Source: Hydrogenophaga taeniospiralis (GTDB taxonomy: Bacteria > Pseudomonadota > Gammaproteobacteria > Burkholderiales > Burkholderiaceae_C). Taken from it: a stretch of 64,000 nucleotides of DNA. The notes beneath the pieces were generated by a model. The model saw only the letters and a program-made list of their open reading frames with translations, did not search any database and was not told the origin of the DNA. The DNA is taken from positions 1,278,501-1,342,500 of the forward strand of contig NZ_JAHBAG010000001.1 of assembly GCF_020510445.1 (NCBI RefSeq). The letters run 5' to 3'. A program made the translations under genes and the position numbers. How positions within the stretch are numbered: the stretch's first letter is position 1; each line of letters begins with the position of its first letter. Below, piece after piece: positions 26,227-35,319 of this stretch.

Positions 26227-27186
26227 TCAACAATAGCGCCTCGGCACCTGCAATGCGGCAGCCAGCTGCTCCGGGTTCGGCAATCCCTCGCTGTCACCTA
26301 CAAACTGGACCACGCGCGCGCCAATAGCGTTGCCGCGCAGGGCGGCATCGGCCAGGCTCTGGCCATCCAGCAACGCGCTGAGCACGCCCACAGCAAAGCC
26401 GTCACCGGCGCCTACGGTGTCCACCACACGCGACACCTGAAAGCCGGGCACCGTGGTGCGCCCAGCGGCGTCGGCCACATACGCGCCTTGCGGGCCGAGT
26501 TTGATGACGACCTGCTGGGCGCCCCGGTCCAGATACCAAGATGCGATGTCATGTGGCGTCGTCTGCCCGGTGAGCAGCTGTCCTTCCGACAAACCCGGCA
26601 TCACCAGGTCTGCCTGAGCCGCCCAATCATTGAGCCCTGCGACCATGGCGGTTTGCGATGGCCACAGACGCGGACGCAAGTTGGGGTCAAACGACACGAA
26701 CACACCCGCCGCCCGCGCCTGCTGCACCAGGGTCAGTACCAGCGCGCGCACGCTGTCCGATAGGGCCACGCTGATGCCGGTGATGTGCAACCAGCGCACC
26801 CCCTGCAGTCCCTCAGCGGGGAGATCCTCCGGCCCCAAGTGGCTGGCAGCCGAGCCCCTGCGGAAGTAAGCAATCTGCGGGTCGTGTCCATCGGGCTCGC
26901 AGGACTTGAGCATGAAGCCCGTGGGGTGCTGTGCATCCGCCTGCACATGGCGGCGGTCTATGCCTTCGCGGTCCAACGTGGCCAGCAGGTAGTCACCAAA
27001 CGGGTCTTGCCCCACGCGGCTGATATAGCCCACGCGCCAGCCCAGACGGGACAAGCCCGTGGCCACATTGAGTTCGGCACCCGCACTGGTGCGGCTGAAG
27101 TGCTCCACCGCAGCCAACGGCCCGGGCGTTTGCGCCACCAGCAAGGCCATGGCCTCGCCCACTGTCACAACATGGGGCGCGCTCAC
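26227..27186 (-). CDS. PfkB-family sugar kinase, 2-keto-3-deoxygluconate kinase-like
   Basis: 319 aa. Ribokinase-fold kinase: substrate motif SAGAELNVATGLSRLGWRVGY (first part quoted SAGAELNVATGLSRLG), the middle GFMLKSCEPDG, and the catalytic base in VDTVGAGDGFAVGVLSALL. The GTG at 27186 overlaps the TGA of the dehydratase gene. Family members phosphorylate the terminal hydroxyl of ketodeoxy sugar acids. Directly following an altronate dehydratase, the best assignment is KDG to KDPG (KdgK). A 6-deoxy product such as 2-keto-3-deoxyfuconate could not be phosphorylated at C6, which matters for the pathway call. Confidence 0.82.
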   Translation of the reverse strand: MSAPHVVTVGEAMALLVAQTPGPLAAVEHFSRTSAGAELNVATGLSRLGWRVGYISRVGQDPFGDYLLATLDREGIDRRHVQADAQHPTGFMLKSCEPDGHDPQIAYFRRGSAASHLGPEDLPAEGLQGVRWLHITGISVALSDSVRALVLTLVQQARAAGVFVSFDPNLRPRLWPSQTAMVAGLNDWAAQADLVMPGLSEGQLLTGQTTPHDIASWYLDRGAQQVVIKLGPQGAYVADAAGRTTVPGFQVSRVVDTVGAGDGFAVGVLSALLDGQSLADAALRGNAIGARVVQFVGDSEGLPNPEQLAAALQVPRRYC

Positions 27187-28712
27187 ATTACGGCCCCGAG
27201 CTGCCAGGGCACAAACTCGTTGTCCCCCAGGCCATTGTTTTCGCTGCACGTAGGCTGGCCCGAGGCGGTGGCCAGCATGAGTTCAAACAGCTGTTGTCCA
27301 GCCTGCGCAATGGTTTGTGTGCCCTCCACCACGGTGCCGGCGTCAAAGTCCATGTCCAACCGCATGCGCTCAAACAGTGCGGTGTGCGTGGCCAGCTTGA
27401 GCGAGGGCGTGGGCTTGCAGCCGTAGGTAGAGCCGCGCCCGGTGGTGAAGCAGATGAGGTTGGCACCGCCCGCCACCTGGCCCGTGGCCGACACCGGGTC
27501 GTAGCCCGGCGTGTCCATGAACACCAGACCCTGCGCCCGCACGGGCTGGGCGTATTCGTACACGGCCATCAAGCCTGTGCTACCGGCCTTGGCCACGGCG
27601 CCCAGCGACTTTTCCAGGATGGTGGTGATGCCACCGGCCTTGTTGCCGGGGGAGGGGTTGTTGTTCATGTCGGCGCCATGGGTCTGGGTGTAGGCCTCCC
27701 ACCACTGCAGCCGCGCCATCAGTTGATCGGCCACGGCCTGCGAGGCTGCGCGCGCGGTCAGCAAGTGTTCAGCACCGTAGATTTCGGGGGTCTCCGAGAG
27801 GATGGCCGTGCCACCCTGGCGCACCAGCAGGTCCACCGCCGCTCCCAGCACGGGGTTGGCACTGATGCCCGAATAGCCGTCCGAGCCGCCGCACTGCAGG
27901 CCGACGGTCAGGTGCCGGGCACTGACCGGCACGCGCGTGGCGCGGTTGGCAATGGGCAGCATCTGCTCCAGCGCGGCAACGCCGGCCGCTATGGCTTCGC
28001 GTGTGCCCCCCGCATCTTGGATCTTTAGCGTGGCAAACAGCCCCGGTGCACGCTCGGGCAGCCCTTGCACCAGCCCCGCCACCTGGTTCACCTCACAGCC
28101 CAGGCCCATGACCAGCACGCCGGCAAAGTTGGGCTGGTCCGCATAACCGCGCAGTGTGCGGCGCAGCACGTCCATGCTTTCGCCACTGCTGGCCATGCCG
28201 CAGCCCTGGCCGTGGGTGATGGCGACCACGCCGTCCACGTTCGGAAAAGCACGCAGCACCTCGGGCGTGAAATGCTGGGCAATGCGCTGGCACACCGTGG
28301 CCGAGCAGTTGACGCTGGACACCACGCCCAGGTAGTTGCGGGTGGCCACGCGCCCATTGGCTCGCACGATGCCCAGGAAGGTTGCGGGCTGGCTGCTGGG
28401 CACCACGGGCTGGTAGGCGCTGCCCGCGCCGTGCTCGGCCTGCGAGACCACCATGGCCACGTTGTGCACATGCACATGTTCGCCCACGGCAATGTCGCGC
28501 GTGGCCACACCAATGGTCTGGCCGTATTTCAGCACTGGCTCGTCTGCGGCGATCGGCTGCAACGCCAGCTTGTGACCCGCCGCGATGGCATCACGTGCCA
28601 CGACCGTCCCGTCTCCCACGGCAATGGGCTGGCCGGGCGTCAGCGGGCTGCGGGCCACGCCCACGTTGTCAAGGTCACTGAGCTGTATCAGCAGGGGAAT
28701 GGAGGGGGGCAT
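27183..28712 (-). CDS. uxaA: UxaA-family altronate dehydratase (fused SAF and C-terminal domains)
   Basis: 509 aa, full length for fused UxaA. The N-terminal SAF domain (about 1-95) includes GEHVHVHNVAMVVSQ; the C-terminal domain carries GYVRANGRVATRNYLGV-like sequence (FLGIVRANGRVATRNYLGVV), THGQGCGMASSGE, GLQCGGSDGYSGISANP and DTPGYDPVSATGQVAGGANL. Iron-dependent, it dehydrates D-altronate to 2-keto-3-deoxygluconate. Some UxaA relatives act on L-fuconate, so substrate is not certain. It is divergent from the GntR gene with paired operator sites between, and overlaps the kinase gene downstream. Confidence 0.86.
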   Translation of the reverse strand: MPPSIPLLIQLSDLDNVGVARSPLTPGQPIAVGDGTVVARDAIAAGHKLALQPIAADEPVLKYGQTIGVATRDIAVGEHVHVHNVAMVVSQAEHGAGSAYQPVVPSSQPATFLGIVRANGRVATRNYLGVVSSVNCSATVCQRIAQHFTPEVLRAFPNVDGVVAITHGQGCGMASSGESMDVLRRTLRGYADQPNFAGVLVMGLGCEVNQVAGLVQGLPERAPGLFATLKIQDAGGTREAIAAGVAALEQMLPIANRATRVPVSARHLTVGLQCGGSDGYSGISANPVLGAAVDLLVRQGGTAILSETPEIYGAEHLLTARAASQAVADQLMARLQWWEAYTQTHGADMNNNPSPGNKAGGITTILEKSLGAVAKAGSTGLMAVYEYAQPVRAQGLVFMDTPGYDPVSATGQVAGGANLICFTTGRGSTYGCKPTPSLKLATHTALFERMRLDMDFDAGTVVEGTQTIAQAGQQLFELMLATASGQPTCSENNGLGDNEFVPWQLGAVM

Positions 28713-28756
28713 GGATGGATGTTCAAAGGCGCAACGGTGGCCTTAAATGGCGTAAA

Positions 28757-28798
28757 TTGGTAAGGCCAGTGTAGCAAAGGCCAAATTGGCCTGACCAT
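28757..28798. promoter_or_regulatory. Paired GntR operators in the uxaA/gntR divergent promoter
   Basis: TTGGTAAGGCCAG at 28757-28769 and TTGGCCTGACCAT at 28786-28798 are two copies, in opposite orientation, of the near-palindrome TTGGTAAGGCCAA. Their centres are 29 bp apart. They lie between divergent uxaA and the GntR gene. The same motif occurs twice ahead of the ABC transporter operon, so it is the likely binding site of that regulator. Confidence 0.72.
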
Positions 28799-28860
28799 TT
28801 TCTTGAAAATCTCGTGGCAAATCCCACCGTCGCGTAAACTGCACCCCACACGGAGGCCCC

Positions 28861-29571
28861 ATGCTGGACCAGCTCAAACAGGTCGACAACCGTCGGCTGT
28901 ACCAACAAATTGCCGACCAGATACGCGCCTTCATTGACAAGGGCAACTACACCCCCGGTGCGCGCCTGCCGCCCGAGCGGGATCTGGCCCAGCAGTTGGG
29001 CGTCTCGCGCCCCTCGGTGCGCGAAGCCCTGATTGCACTGGAGATTGAGGGCAGCGTGGAAGTGCGCATGGGCGCTGGCGTGTATGTGTGCAGCGTGGCC
29101 CAGCGCAAACCCCAGGCCCTGGACACCATGGGCGAAAGCCCGATCGAACTCATGCAGGCTCGCGCCGCGATCGAAGGCACCGTCATCCTGCAGGCCTGCG
29201 CCAAAGCCACTCCCGAAGCGCTTGCGGCACTGCGCCAGATTCTGGACAACATGCTGGCAGCCATGGCACAAAACCGCTCGCCTCTGGTGTTTGACCGGCA
29301 GTTTCACCAAACCATTGCCGCCATGACCGGCAACGCCGTGCTGGAGCGCCTGGTGTGCGAGCTGTTTGACGAGCGTCACAGCCCCATCGCCGCGCGGCTC
29401 AGCGCCCACTCCGAATCGGGCCAGACCTGGGCCACCGCTTTGCAGGAGCACGAAGCCATCCTGCGCGCCCTGGAAAACCGCGATGTGCTGGCCGCACAAA
29501 CCGCGCTGCGCATGCACCTGCAAGCCTCGGAACAGCGCTGGGTAGAAAACAACCGGCGCGAGTGGTCCTGA
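28861..29571 (+). CDS. GntR-family (FadR subgroup) regulator of the sugar cluster
   Basis: 236 aa. N-terminal winged helix RRLYQQIADQIRAFIDKGNY ... RLPPERDLAQQLGVSRPSVR, then an all-helical FCD effector domain with metal-binding His candidates in FDRQFHQTIAAMTGN and LQEHEAILRAL. FCD proteins usually repress sugar-acid pathways and release DNA when binding the acid. Its position between the catabolic operons and the operators around it make it the local repressor. A strong terminator follows. Confidence 0.9.
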   Translation: MLDQLKQVDNRRLYQQIADQIRAFIDKGNYTPGARLPPERDLAQQLGVSRPSVREALIALEIEGSVEVRMGAGVYVCSVAQRKPQALDTMGESPIELMQARAAIEGTVILQACAKATPEALAALRQILDNMLAAMAQNRSPLVFDRQFHQTIAAMTGNAVLERLVCELFDERHSPIAARLSAHSESGQTWATALQEHEAILRALENRDVLAAQTALRMHLQASEQRWVENNRREWS

Positions 29572-29613
29572 GCTAACCCCCCCCCACTCCACGCCACTTT
29601 GCAAAATTGGTCA

Positions 29614-29641
29614 GGCCTGCGCCTTTGCGCAGGCCTTTTTT
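29614..29641 (+). terminator. Rho-independent terminator after the GntR gene
   Basis: GGCCTGCGC pairs perfectly with GCGCAGGCC around a CTTT loop (29614-29635) and is followed by a run of six T. It separates the regulator gene from the ABC operon, which therefore needs its own promoter. Confidence 0.9.
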
Positions 29642-29702
29642 ACGACCGTTTGCCTCTCTTTTTACCCAAAACTACGGGTAAATACCAGTACGCATGCCCA
29701 TC

Positions 29703-29747
29703 TTGGTAAGGCCAAATATGCCAAACAGTGTCAGGTGGCCTTACCAA
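29703..29747. promoter_or_regulatory. Paired GntR operators ahead of the sugar ABC operon
   Basis: TTGGTAAGGCCAA at 29703-29715 and its inverted form GTGGCCTTACCAA at 29735-29747, centres 32 bp apart. They lie about 60-105 bp upstream of the ABC ATPase start and just past the terminator of the regulator gene, where the operon promoter should be. Confidence 0.75.
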
Positions 29748-29807
29748 TTTGCAACAACGCAAATACCCCTGCCTCGCCGTCCTTAGACCGCCCCACAGGA
29801 GTCTGCA

Positions 29808-31364
29808 TTGCTGCCATCCGTGTCCGACCCCATCCGTTCCGACGCACCCAGCCCCGCTGCTGCCGTGCTGCTGCGCCTAGAGGGCATAACCAAACGCTTC
29901 CCAGGCGTGCTGGCATTGGACGGGGTGAGCTTTGAGGTTCGGCGTGGCGAGGTGCACGCGGTGTGTGGCGAAAACGGTGCGGGCAAGTCGACCCTGATGA
30001 AGGTCATCAGCGGCCAGTACCAGCCCGATGCAGGGGCACTGCACTACCGAGGCGAGGTCTGCCAGTTCCAGTCCACTGCCGAGTCCGAGGCTGTGGGCAT
30101 TGCCATCATTCACCAGGAGCTGAACCTGGTGCCCCACCTGACGGTGGCGGAAAACATTTTCCTGGCGCGTGAACCGCGCAAGGGCTGGCTCATTGACCGC
30201 ACCGCACTGCACCATCAGGCGCAGCACTGCCTGGACCGGTTGGGGCTGGACATTGCGCCCGATGCGCTGGTCAAAACCCTGTCGGTGGCGCAACAGCAGA
30301 TGGTGGAGATTGCCAAGGCGCTGTCACTCAACGCCCAGGTTCTCATCATGGACGAACCCACCTCCTCCCTCACGGAGTCGGAGACCGAGAAGCTGTTCGC
30401 CATCATCCACGAGCTCAAACGTGCGGGCGTGGGCATTGTCTACATCTCCCACCGGCTGGACGAACTGGCTCTCATCGTGGACCGCGTCACGGTCTTGCGT
30501 GACGGACGCTACGTATCCACCGAACACCTGGCCGACACCAGCGTGGAACAGATCGTGGCCAAGATGGTGGGTCGATCGCTGGACGATGTATTCCCCAAAA
30601 GGACATCCGTGCCCACCGCAGAGGTGCTCTTGCGCGTGCAGGGCCTAACCCGCCAAGGCGTGTTCCACGACGTGAACTTTGAGCTGCGCCGTGGCGAGAT
30701 TCTGGGCTTTGCAGGGCTCATGGGCGCGGGTCGCACCGAAGTGGCGCGCGCAATTTTTGGTGCTGACCCCATCGACGCGGGCCAGGTGTTCCTGGGCGAA
30801 AAACTGCTGGCGATCCGCTCGCCACGCGATGCTGTGCGCCATGGGCTGGCCTACCTGTCGGAGGACCGCAAGCACGACGGACTGGCATTGAAGATGACGG
30901 TGGCACAGAACATCACGCTGGCCCACATGGAAGCCGTATCCAACCGTGCTGGCATGATCCAGTTTGCCAAAGAGCAGGATGCCGCACGTCACTACATCGG
31001 CGCACTCGACATCCGCACGCCCAGCAGCAGCCAGATCGTGCGCCTGCTTTCGGGCGGCAACCAGCAGAAGCTGGTCATCAGCAAATGGCTGTTCCGCGAA
31101 TCGCGCGTTCTGTTCTTCGACGAACCTACGCGCGGCATTGACGTGGGCGCCAAGTACGCCATCTACCAGCTGCTGGACCAGCTCGCAGGCCAGGGCATTG
31201 GCGTCGTGATGATCAGCTCCGAGCTGCCCGAAATCATGGGCATGACCGACCGCGTCGCTGTCTTCCATGAAGGCCGGCTGATCACCATCCGCCCCACCCG
31301 CGAAACCAGTCAGGAGGAAGTCATGCACTACGCCTCCGGCCGCAGCGTGCCCTCTGCCAGCTGA
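29808..31364 (+). CDS. Sugar ABC transporter ATP-binding protein (RbsA/MglA type)
   Basis: 518 aa with two ATPase halves. The first has Walker A GENGAGKSTLMKVISG, the signature LSVAQQQMVEIAKAL and Walker B VLIMDEPTSSL. The second has an atypical Walker A (GLMGAGRTEVARA), signature LSGGNQQKLVISKWL and Walker B LFFDEPTRGID, the normal asymmetry of this class. The TTG at 29808 is preceded by a CAGGAG ribosome site six bases upstream, so it is the likely start. It powers uptake of the island's monosaccharide. Confidence 0.93.
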   Translation: MLPSVSDPIRSDAPSPAAAVLLRLEGITKRFPGVLALDGVSFEVRRGEVHAVCGENGAGKSTLMKVISGQYQPDAGALHYRGEVCQFQSTAESEAVGIAIIHQELNLVPHLTVAENIFLAREPRKGWLIDRTALHHQAQHCLDRLGLDIAPDALVKTLSVAQQQMVEIAKALSLNAQVLIMDEPTSSLTESETEKLFAIIHELKRAGVGIVYISHRLDELALIVDRVTVLRDGRYVSTEHLADTSVEQIVAKMVGRSLDDVFPKRTSVPTAEVLLRVQGLTRQGVFHDVNFELRRGEILGFAGLMGAGRTEVARAIFGADPIDAGQVFLGEKLLAIRSPRDAVRHGLAYLSEDRKHDGLALKMTVAQNITLAHMEAVSNRAGMIQFAKEQDAARHYIGALDIRTPSSSQIVRLLSGGNQQKLVISKWLFRESRVLFFDEPTRGIDVGAKYAIYQLLDQLAGQGIGVVMISSELPEIMGMTDRVAVFHEGRLITIRPTRETSQEEVMHYASGRSVPSAS

Positions 31365-31397
31365 GCCCACCAAGCCCACTTTTCCCCGGACCACACC

Positions 31398-32381
31398 ATG
31401 ACCGAACAACAAAAAGACCTGTTTCAAAAATTTGCTGCGCTGGCCAGCCTGCTGGGGCTTGTTGCCATCTTCTCGTTCACCAGCAACGCCTTCTTCAGCG
31501 TGGGCAATGGCATGACCGTGGCGCTCCAGGTCACCTCCATTGCCTACCTCGGCATCGCAGCGACCTGCGTGATCATCACAGGCGGCATTGACCTCTCGGT
31601 AGGCGCCATCCTGGCACTGGCCGGCGTGGTGGCCGCCATGCTGGTGAAGGCCGGCGCACCTGTGCCCCTGGGCATGCTGGCCGGCCTCTTGGTCGGTGGC
31701 CTGTGCGGACTCATCAACGGCCTGTGCGTCACCGTGCTCAAGCTGCCCCCTTTCATTGCCACCTTGGGCATGATGCTGGTGGCGCGCGGTGTGGCCTTGC
31801 AGATCACCGATGCACGCGCCATTGGCGGCCTGGGCGACAGCTTTGCAGAACTCGGCAACGGCGCCTTGTTCCGCATCGTCAATATCGGTGCAGACGGTTT
31901 TCCCGATGTGGTGTTTGTCGGCATTCCCTACCCCGTGGTGCTCATGGTGGTGCTGGCGTTGGCCGCCTCCATCCTGCTCAACCGCGCCACGCTGGGGCGC
32001 CATCTCTACGCCATCGGCTCCAACCTGGAAGCCGCCCGGCTCTCGGGCGTGAACGTCAATGGCGTGACGCTGTTTGCCTATGTGCTGTCCGGCCTGCTGG
32101 CCGGCCTCACCGGCTGCGTGCTGATGTCACGTCTGGTCACCGCCCAGCCCAGCGAAGGCCTGATGTACGAGCTCGACGCCATTGCCGCCGCAGTGATAGG
32201 CGGCACCTCGCTCACGGGCGGCGTGGGCACGGTGTCGGGCACGGTCATTGGCGCATTCGTGATCGGCATCCTGCGCAACGGTTTGAACATGAGCGGCGTA
32301 TCCGCGTTCACCCAACAAATTCTGATTGGCGTCGTCATCCTGCTGGCCGTATGGATAGACCAGATGCGCCATCGCAAGTGA
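31398..32381 (+). CDS. Sugar ABC transporter permease (RbsC type)
   Basis: 327 aa inner-membrane permease with about ten hydrophobic segments. BPD_transp_2 features include CVIITGGIDLSVGAILALAG, LPPFIATLGMMLVARG and the C-terminal AAVIGGTSLTGGVGTVSGTV. Forms a homodimer with the preceding double ATPase; the binding protein follows 69 bp downstream. Confidence 0.93.
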   Translation: MTEQQKDLFQKFAALASLLGLVAIFSFTSNAFFSVGNGMTVALQVTSIAYLGIAATCVIITGGIDLSVGAILALAGVVAAMLVKAGAPVPLGMLAGLLVGGLCGLINGLCVTVLKLPPFIATLGMMLVARGVALQITDARAIGGLGDSFAELGNGALFRIVNIGADGFPDVVFVGIPYPVVLMVVLALAASILLNRATLGRHLYAIGSNLEAARLSGVNVNGVTLFAYVLSGLLAGLTGCVLMSRLVTAQPSEGLMYELDAIAAAVIGGTSLTGGVGTVSGTVIGAFVIGILRNGLNMSGVSAFTQQILIGVVILLAVWIDQMRHRK

Positions 32382-32450
32382 TCCCTACCGGCAGGGCTTA
32401 CCGGGACTTCGAGAGACAACCTCCACCACCACTCACACATGAGGAAAGAA

Positions 32451-33395
32451 ATGAAAAAATTTGTCCACACCCTGATCGCATCCGCCCTGGTGGCTGCGTC
32501 GTCGATGGCCCTGGCCGCCGACAAGGAAATTGCCGTCATTGTGAAGACCGCCAACTCCGACTTCTGGCAAAACGTGAAAAAAGGCTCCACCACGGCCGTG
32601 GGCGGGCTCAAAGGCTACACCGCCACCTTCCAGGGCGCGGCCTCTGACACCGACCTGGCCGGGCAAGTCTCCCTGGTGGAGAACGCCGTGAACCGCAAGG
32701 TGGCAGGCATCGTGCTGGCCCCTTCTGACCCCGATGCGCTGATCCCCGCCATCAAAAAAGCGTGGGAAGCCAAGATCCCTGTTGTGTTGATTGACTCCGC
32801 AGCGTCGGATGCCGGCAAGGCCTACTACCAGTCCTTCCTGGCCACCGACAACAAGGCGGCCGGTGAAATGTCCGCCAAGACGCTGATCGACAAGATTGGC
32901 ACCACCGGCAAGATTGCCATCATGTCCTACACCGCCGGTTCGGGCTCCGAAATCGGCCGTGTGGGTGGCTTCACCGACTACATCAAGAAGCACTCCAAAC
33001 TGCAGATCGTGGGCCCCTTCTATTCCAACTCGCAGATGGGCACGGCGCTGAACCAGACCACGGACGTGCTGGCCGCTAACCCCGACCTCAAGGGCATCTT
33101 TGGCGCCAACGAACCCACCGCCATTGGCATGGGCCGTGCACTGGCCCAAGCAGGCAAGGCCGGCAAAGTCGTGGCCATTGGCTTTGACGGTAACTCCGAC
33201 CTGCAAGGCTTTGTGAAGGACGGCACCATCGAAGCCATCGCTGTGCAAAGCGCGTTCGAAATGGGCAACCTGGGTGTGAAGACCGTGGTGGAGTTGGTTG
33301 AAGGCAAGAAAGTACCCGCCTTCCGCGACACCGGTGTGCTGATGGTCACCAAAAAGAACATCGACACCCCTGCGGCCAAGAACGTTCTCTACTAA
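32451..33395 (+). CDS. Sugar ABC transporter substrate-binding protein (RbsB type)
   Basis: 314 aa with a Sec signal (MKKFVHTLIASALVAASSMA, cleavage after ALA). Peripla_BP_4 type I fold, with NSDFWQNVKKGSTTAVGG at the ligand cleft and VVAIGFDGNSDLQGFVKDG late in the protein. The start at 32451 follows a GAGGAAAG ribosome site; ATG 32439 is in frame but lies within that site. The ligand is probably L-galactose, L-fucose or a related aldose, from context. Confidence 0.92.
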   Translation: MKKFVHTLIASALVAASSMALAADKEIAVIVKTANSDFWQNVKKGSTTAVGGLKGYTATFQGAASDTDLAGQVSLVENAVNRKVAGIVLAPSDPDALIPAIKKAWEAKIPVVLIDSAASDAGKAYYQSFLATDNKAAGEMSAKTLIDKIGTTGKIAIMSYTAGSGSEIGRVGGFTDYIKKHSKLQIVGPFYSNSQMGTALNQTTDVLAANPDLKGIFGANEPTAIGMGRALAQAGKAGKVVAIGFDGNSDLQGFVKDGTIEAIAVQSAFEMGNLGVKTVVELVEGKKVPAFRDTGVLMVTKKNIDTPAAKNVLY

Positions 33396-33445
33396 TCCAC
33401 CCAACCCAAGGACACCTCCGGCACTGGCTGCCGGGGGATGGGCAT

Positions 33446-34453
33446 ATGCACACCACGGATCTGAAAAAACTCCCCCGCGTGGACCTGCGGCTGACCGCTC
33501 TGGGTCTGGGCTGCTCGCAAATGGGTGGCCTGTACCGCGCCACCAGCGCCCGCGAGGTGGAGGCCGTCTTTGCCAGCGCCTGGGCAGCCGGCGTGCGCTA
33601 CTTTGATACTGCGCCCTACTATGGCTACACGCGCTCCGAGCACCGGCTAGGTGCCCAATTGGCCGACTGCCCCCGCCACGAGTACGTGGTCAGCACCAAG
33701 GTGGGCCGCCTGCTGCGCCCCGATACCAGCATTGCTCCGGGCGACGGTGGCTGGGCCAACCCCTATCCGTTTCGCCCGTACTACGACTACAGCTACAGCG
33801 GCGTGATGCGCTCGTTCGAGGACAGCCTGCAGCGCCTGGGCCTGGCCCACATCGACATCCTGTATGTGCACGACATCGGCCGCGACACCCACGGGGATGC
33901 GCACCAGCACTACTGGCAGCAACTGACACAGGGCGGCGGCTTTCGCGCACTGGACGAATTGCGCCGCAGCGGCTCGACGCGGGCCGTGGGCCTTGGCGTC
34001 AACGAGTGGCAGGTGGTGATGGACAGCATGCAGGAGTTCGATCTGGACTGCACCATGCTGGCCGGACGCTACACCCTGCTGGAGCAGGAGAGCCTGAGCC
34101 CCTGCCTGGATGAATGCCTGCGCCGCGGAAATGCCATCGTGGCCGCCGGCCCGTTCAATTCCGGTGTACTGGCCGGCAACACCAAGTTCAACTACGCGGA
34201 GGCACCACCGGCCGTGGTGGCGCGTGTGCGAGCCCTCACGCAGGTTTGTGAAGAATTCGACGTGCCTTTGCAGGCTGCGGCATTGCAGTTTCCGCTGGCG
34301 CACCCTGCGGTGGTGAGCTGCGTTACCGGCACCCGCACCGCCGCCCAGCTGCAGCAGAACGTCGCCTGGCTGGAGACACCCATTCCCGCTGCACTGTGGC
34401 AGACCCTGCGCACCTGCGGACTGCTGCACCCGGATGCACCGATACCGGCCTGA
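33446..34453 (+). CDS. Aldo/keto reductase, L-galactose or L-fucose 1-dehydrogenase-like
   Basis: 335 aa. Aldo-keto reductase barrel with the catalytic Asp/Tyr segment FDTAPYYGYTRSEHRLG, Lys in VVSTKVGRLL and His in DILYVHDIGRD. The longer insertion PFRPYYDYSYSGVMRSFEDS and overall length match D-threo-aldose/L-fucose dehydrogenases, which oxidise L-galactose and L-fucose at C1 to lactones. The lactonase gene begins 10 bp after its stop. This enzyme cannot by itself discriminate between the two sugars. Confidence 0.85.
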   Translation: MHTTDLKKLPRVDLRLTALGLGCSQMGGLYRATSAREVEAVFASAWAAGVRYFDTAPYYGYTRSEHRLGAQLADCPRHEYVVSTKVGRLLRPDTSIAPGDGGWANPYPFRPYYDYSYSGVMRSFEDSLQRLGLAHIDILYVHDIGRDTHGDAHQHYWQQLTQGGGFRALDELRRSGSTRAVGLGVNEWQVVMDSMQEFDLDCTMLAGRYTLLEQESLSPCLDECLRRGNAIVAAGPFNSGVLAGNTKFNYAEAPPAVVARVRALTQVCEEFDVPLQAAALQFPLAHPAVVSCVTGTRTAAQLQQNVAWLETPIPAALWQTLRTCGLLHPDAPIPA

Positions 34454-34463
34454 GCACAGCCCC

Positions 34464-35300
34464 ATGCTGATCGACGCCCACCAGCATTTCTGGAAGCTGG
34501 CAGACCGCGCCGGCCAGTGGCCACCGGCCGCGCTGGCGGCCATCTACCGCGACTTTGGCCCGGCCGACCTGCAGCCTGCGCTGGCGCAGTGCCGAGTGAC
34601 CGGTACCGTGCTGGTCCAATCGCTGCCCACGCTCGCCGATACCCACTATCTGCTGGAGATGGCGCAGCGCAACCCCTTCGTGCTGGGCGTCGTGGGCTGG
34701 GTGGACCTGCTCGCCGCAGACGCGCCCGCGCAGATCGCAGCGCTGGCGCAGCACCCCAAGCTCAAGGGGCTACGCCCCATGCTGCAGGACCTGCCCGATA
34801 TCCAGTGGATTGCCAACCCCGCATTGGCGCCTGCCCTGTGCGCCATGGAGGCCCACGGCTTGGTGTTTGACGCGCTGGTGCTGCCCCAGCATCTGCAGGC
34901 GCTGCGAATCATGGCCCAACGGCACCCCGCGCTGTCGATCGTCATCGACCACGCCGCCAAGCCCGAAATCGCCGAGCAGCGGCTGGAGCCGTGGCGCACC
35001 CATTTGCAGGCGCTGGCCACGCTGCCCCAGGTGCATTGCAAGCTGTCCGGGTTGCTCACCGAGGCCGGTGACAGCCCCAATGCGCAGGCGCTGGGCCCGT
35101 ATGTGGACCATGCCCTGAAAGTATTTGGCGTACGCCGGCTCATCTGGGGCAGCGACTGGCCCGTGCTGCAACTGGTCGCCGACTACCCCGACTGGCTCGC
35201 CATGGCCCGCGCGCTGTGCCGCGCCCATGCTGGCATGGACGACGCCGGCATGGCGGCCATCTTTGGCGGCAATGCGCGCCGCCTGTACCACCTTGACTGA
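34464..35300 (+). CDS. Amidohydrolase-family sugar lactonase
   Basis: 278 aa. Amidohydrolase_2 (COG3618) barrel: metal site IDAHQHFWKLADRAGQW at the N-terminus, LKGLRPMLQDLPD, IVIDHAAKPEI and the late WGSDWPVLQL with the catalytic Asp. Members open L-fucono-, L-rhamnono- or L-galactonolactones. ATG 34464 is the first codon that gives the metal-binding start. Placed between the aldose dehydrogenase and mutarotase genes, it converts the lactone to the free aldonate. Confidence 0.87.
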   Translation: MLIDAHQHFWKLADRAGQWPPAALAAIYRDFGPADLQPALAQCRVTGTVLVQSLPTLADTHYLLEMAQRNPFVLGVVGWVDLLAADAPAQIAALAQHPKLKGLRPMLQDLPDIQWIANPALAPALCAMEAHGLVFDALVLPQHLQALRIMAQRHPALSIVIDHAAKPEIAEQRLEPWRTHLQALATLPQVHCKLSGLLTEAGDSPNAQALGPYVDHALKVFGVRRLIWGSDWPVLQLVADYPDWLAMARALCRAHAGMDDAGMAAIFGGNARRLYHLD

Positions 35301-35319
35301 CACAAAACTGGAGACTCAC

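Noticed and set aside
30645..32003. Minus-strand open frame of 452 codons across the ABC ATPase and permease
   Set aside because: Antisense shadow of two clear genes, rich in His and Gly, no ribosome site or domain.
29808..33395. Ribose import by the RbsABC-like system
   Set aside because: The proteins are of the ribose class, but no ribokinase or ribose-specific regulator is linked; the surrounding enzymes act on hexose acids.
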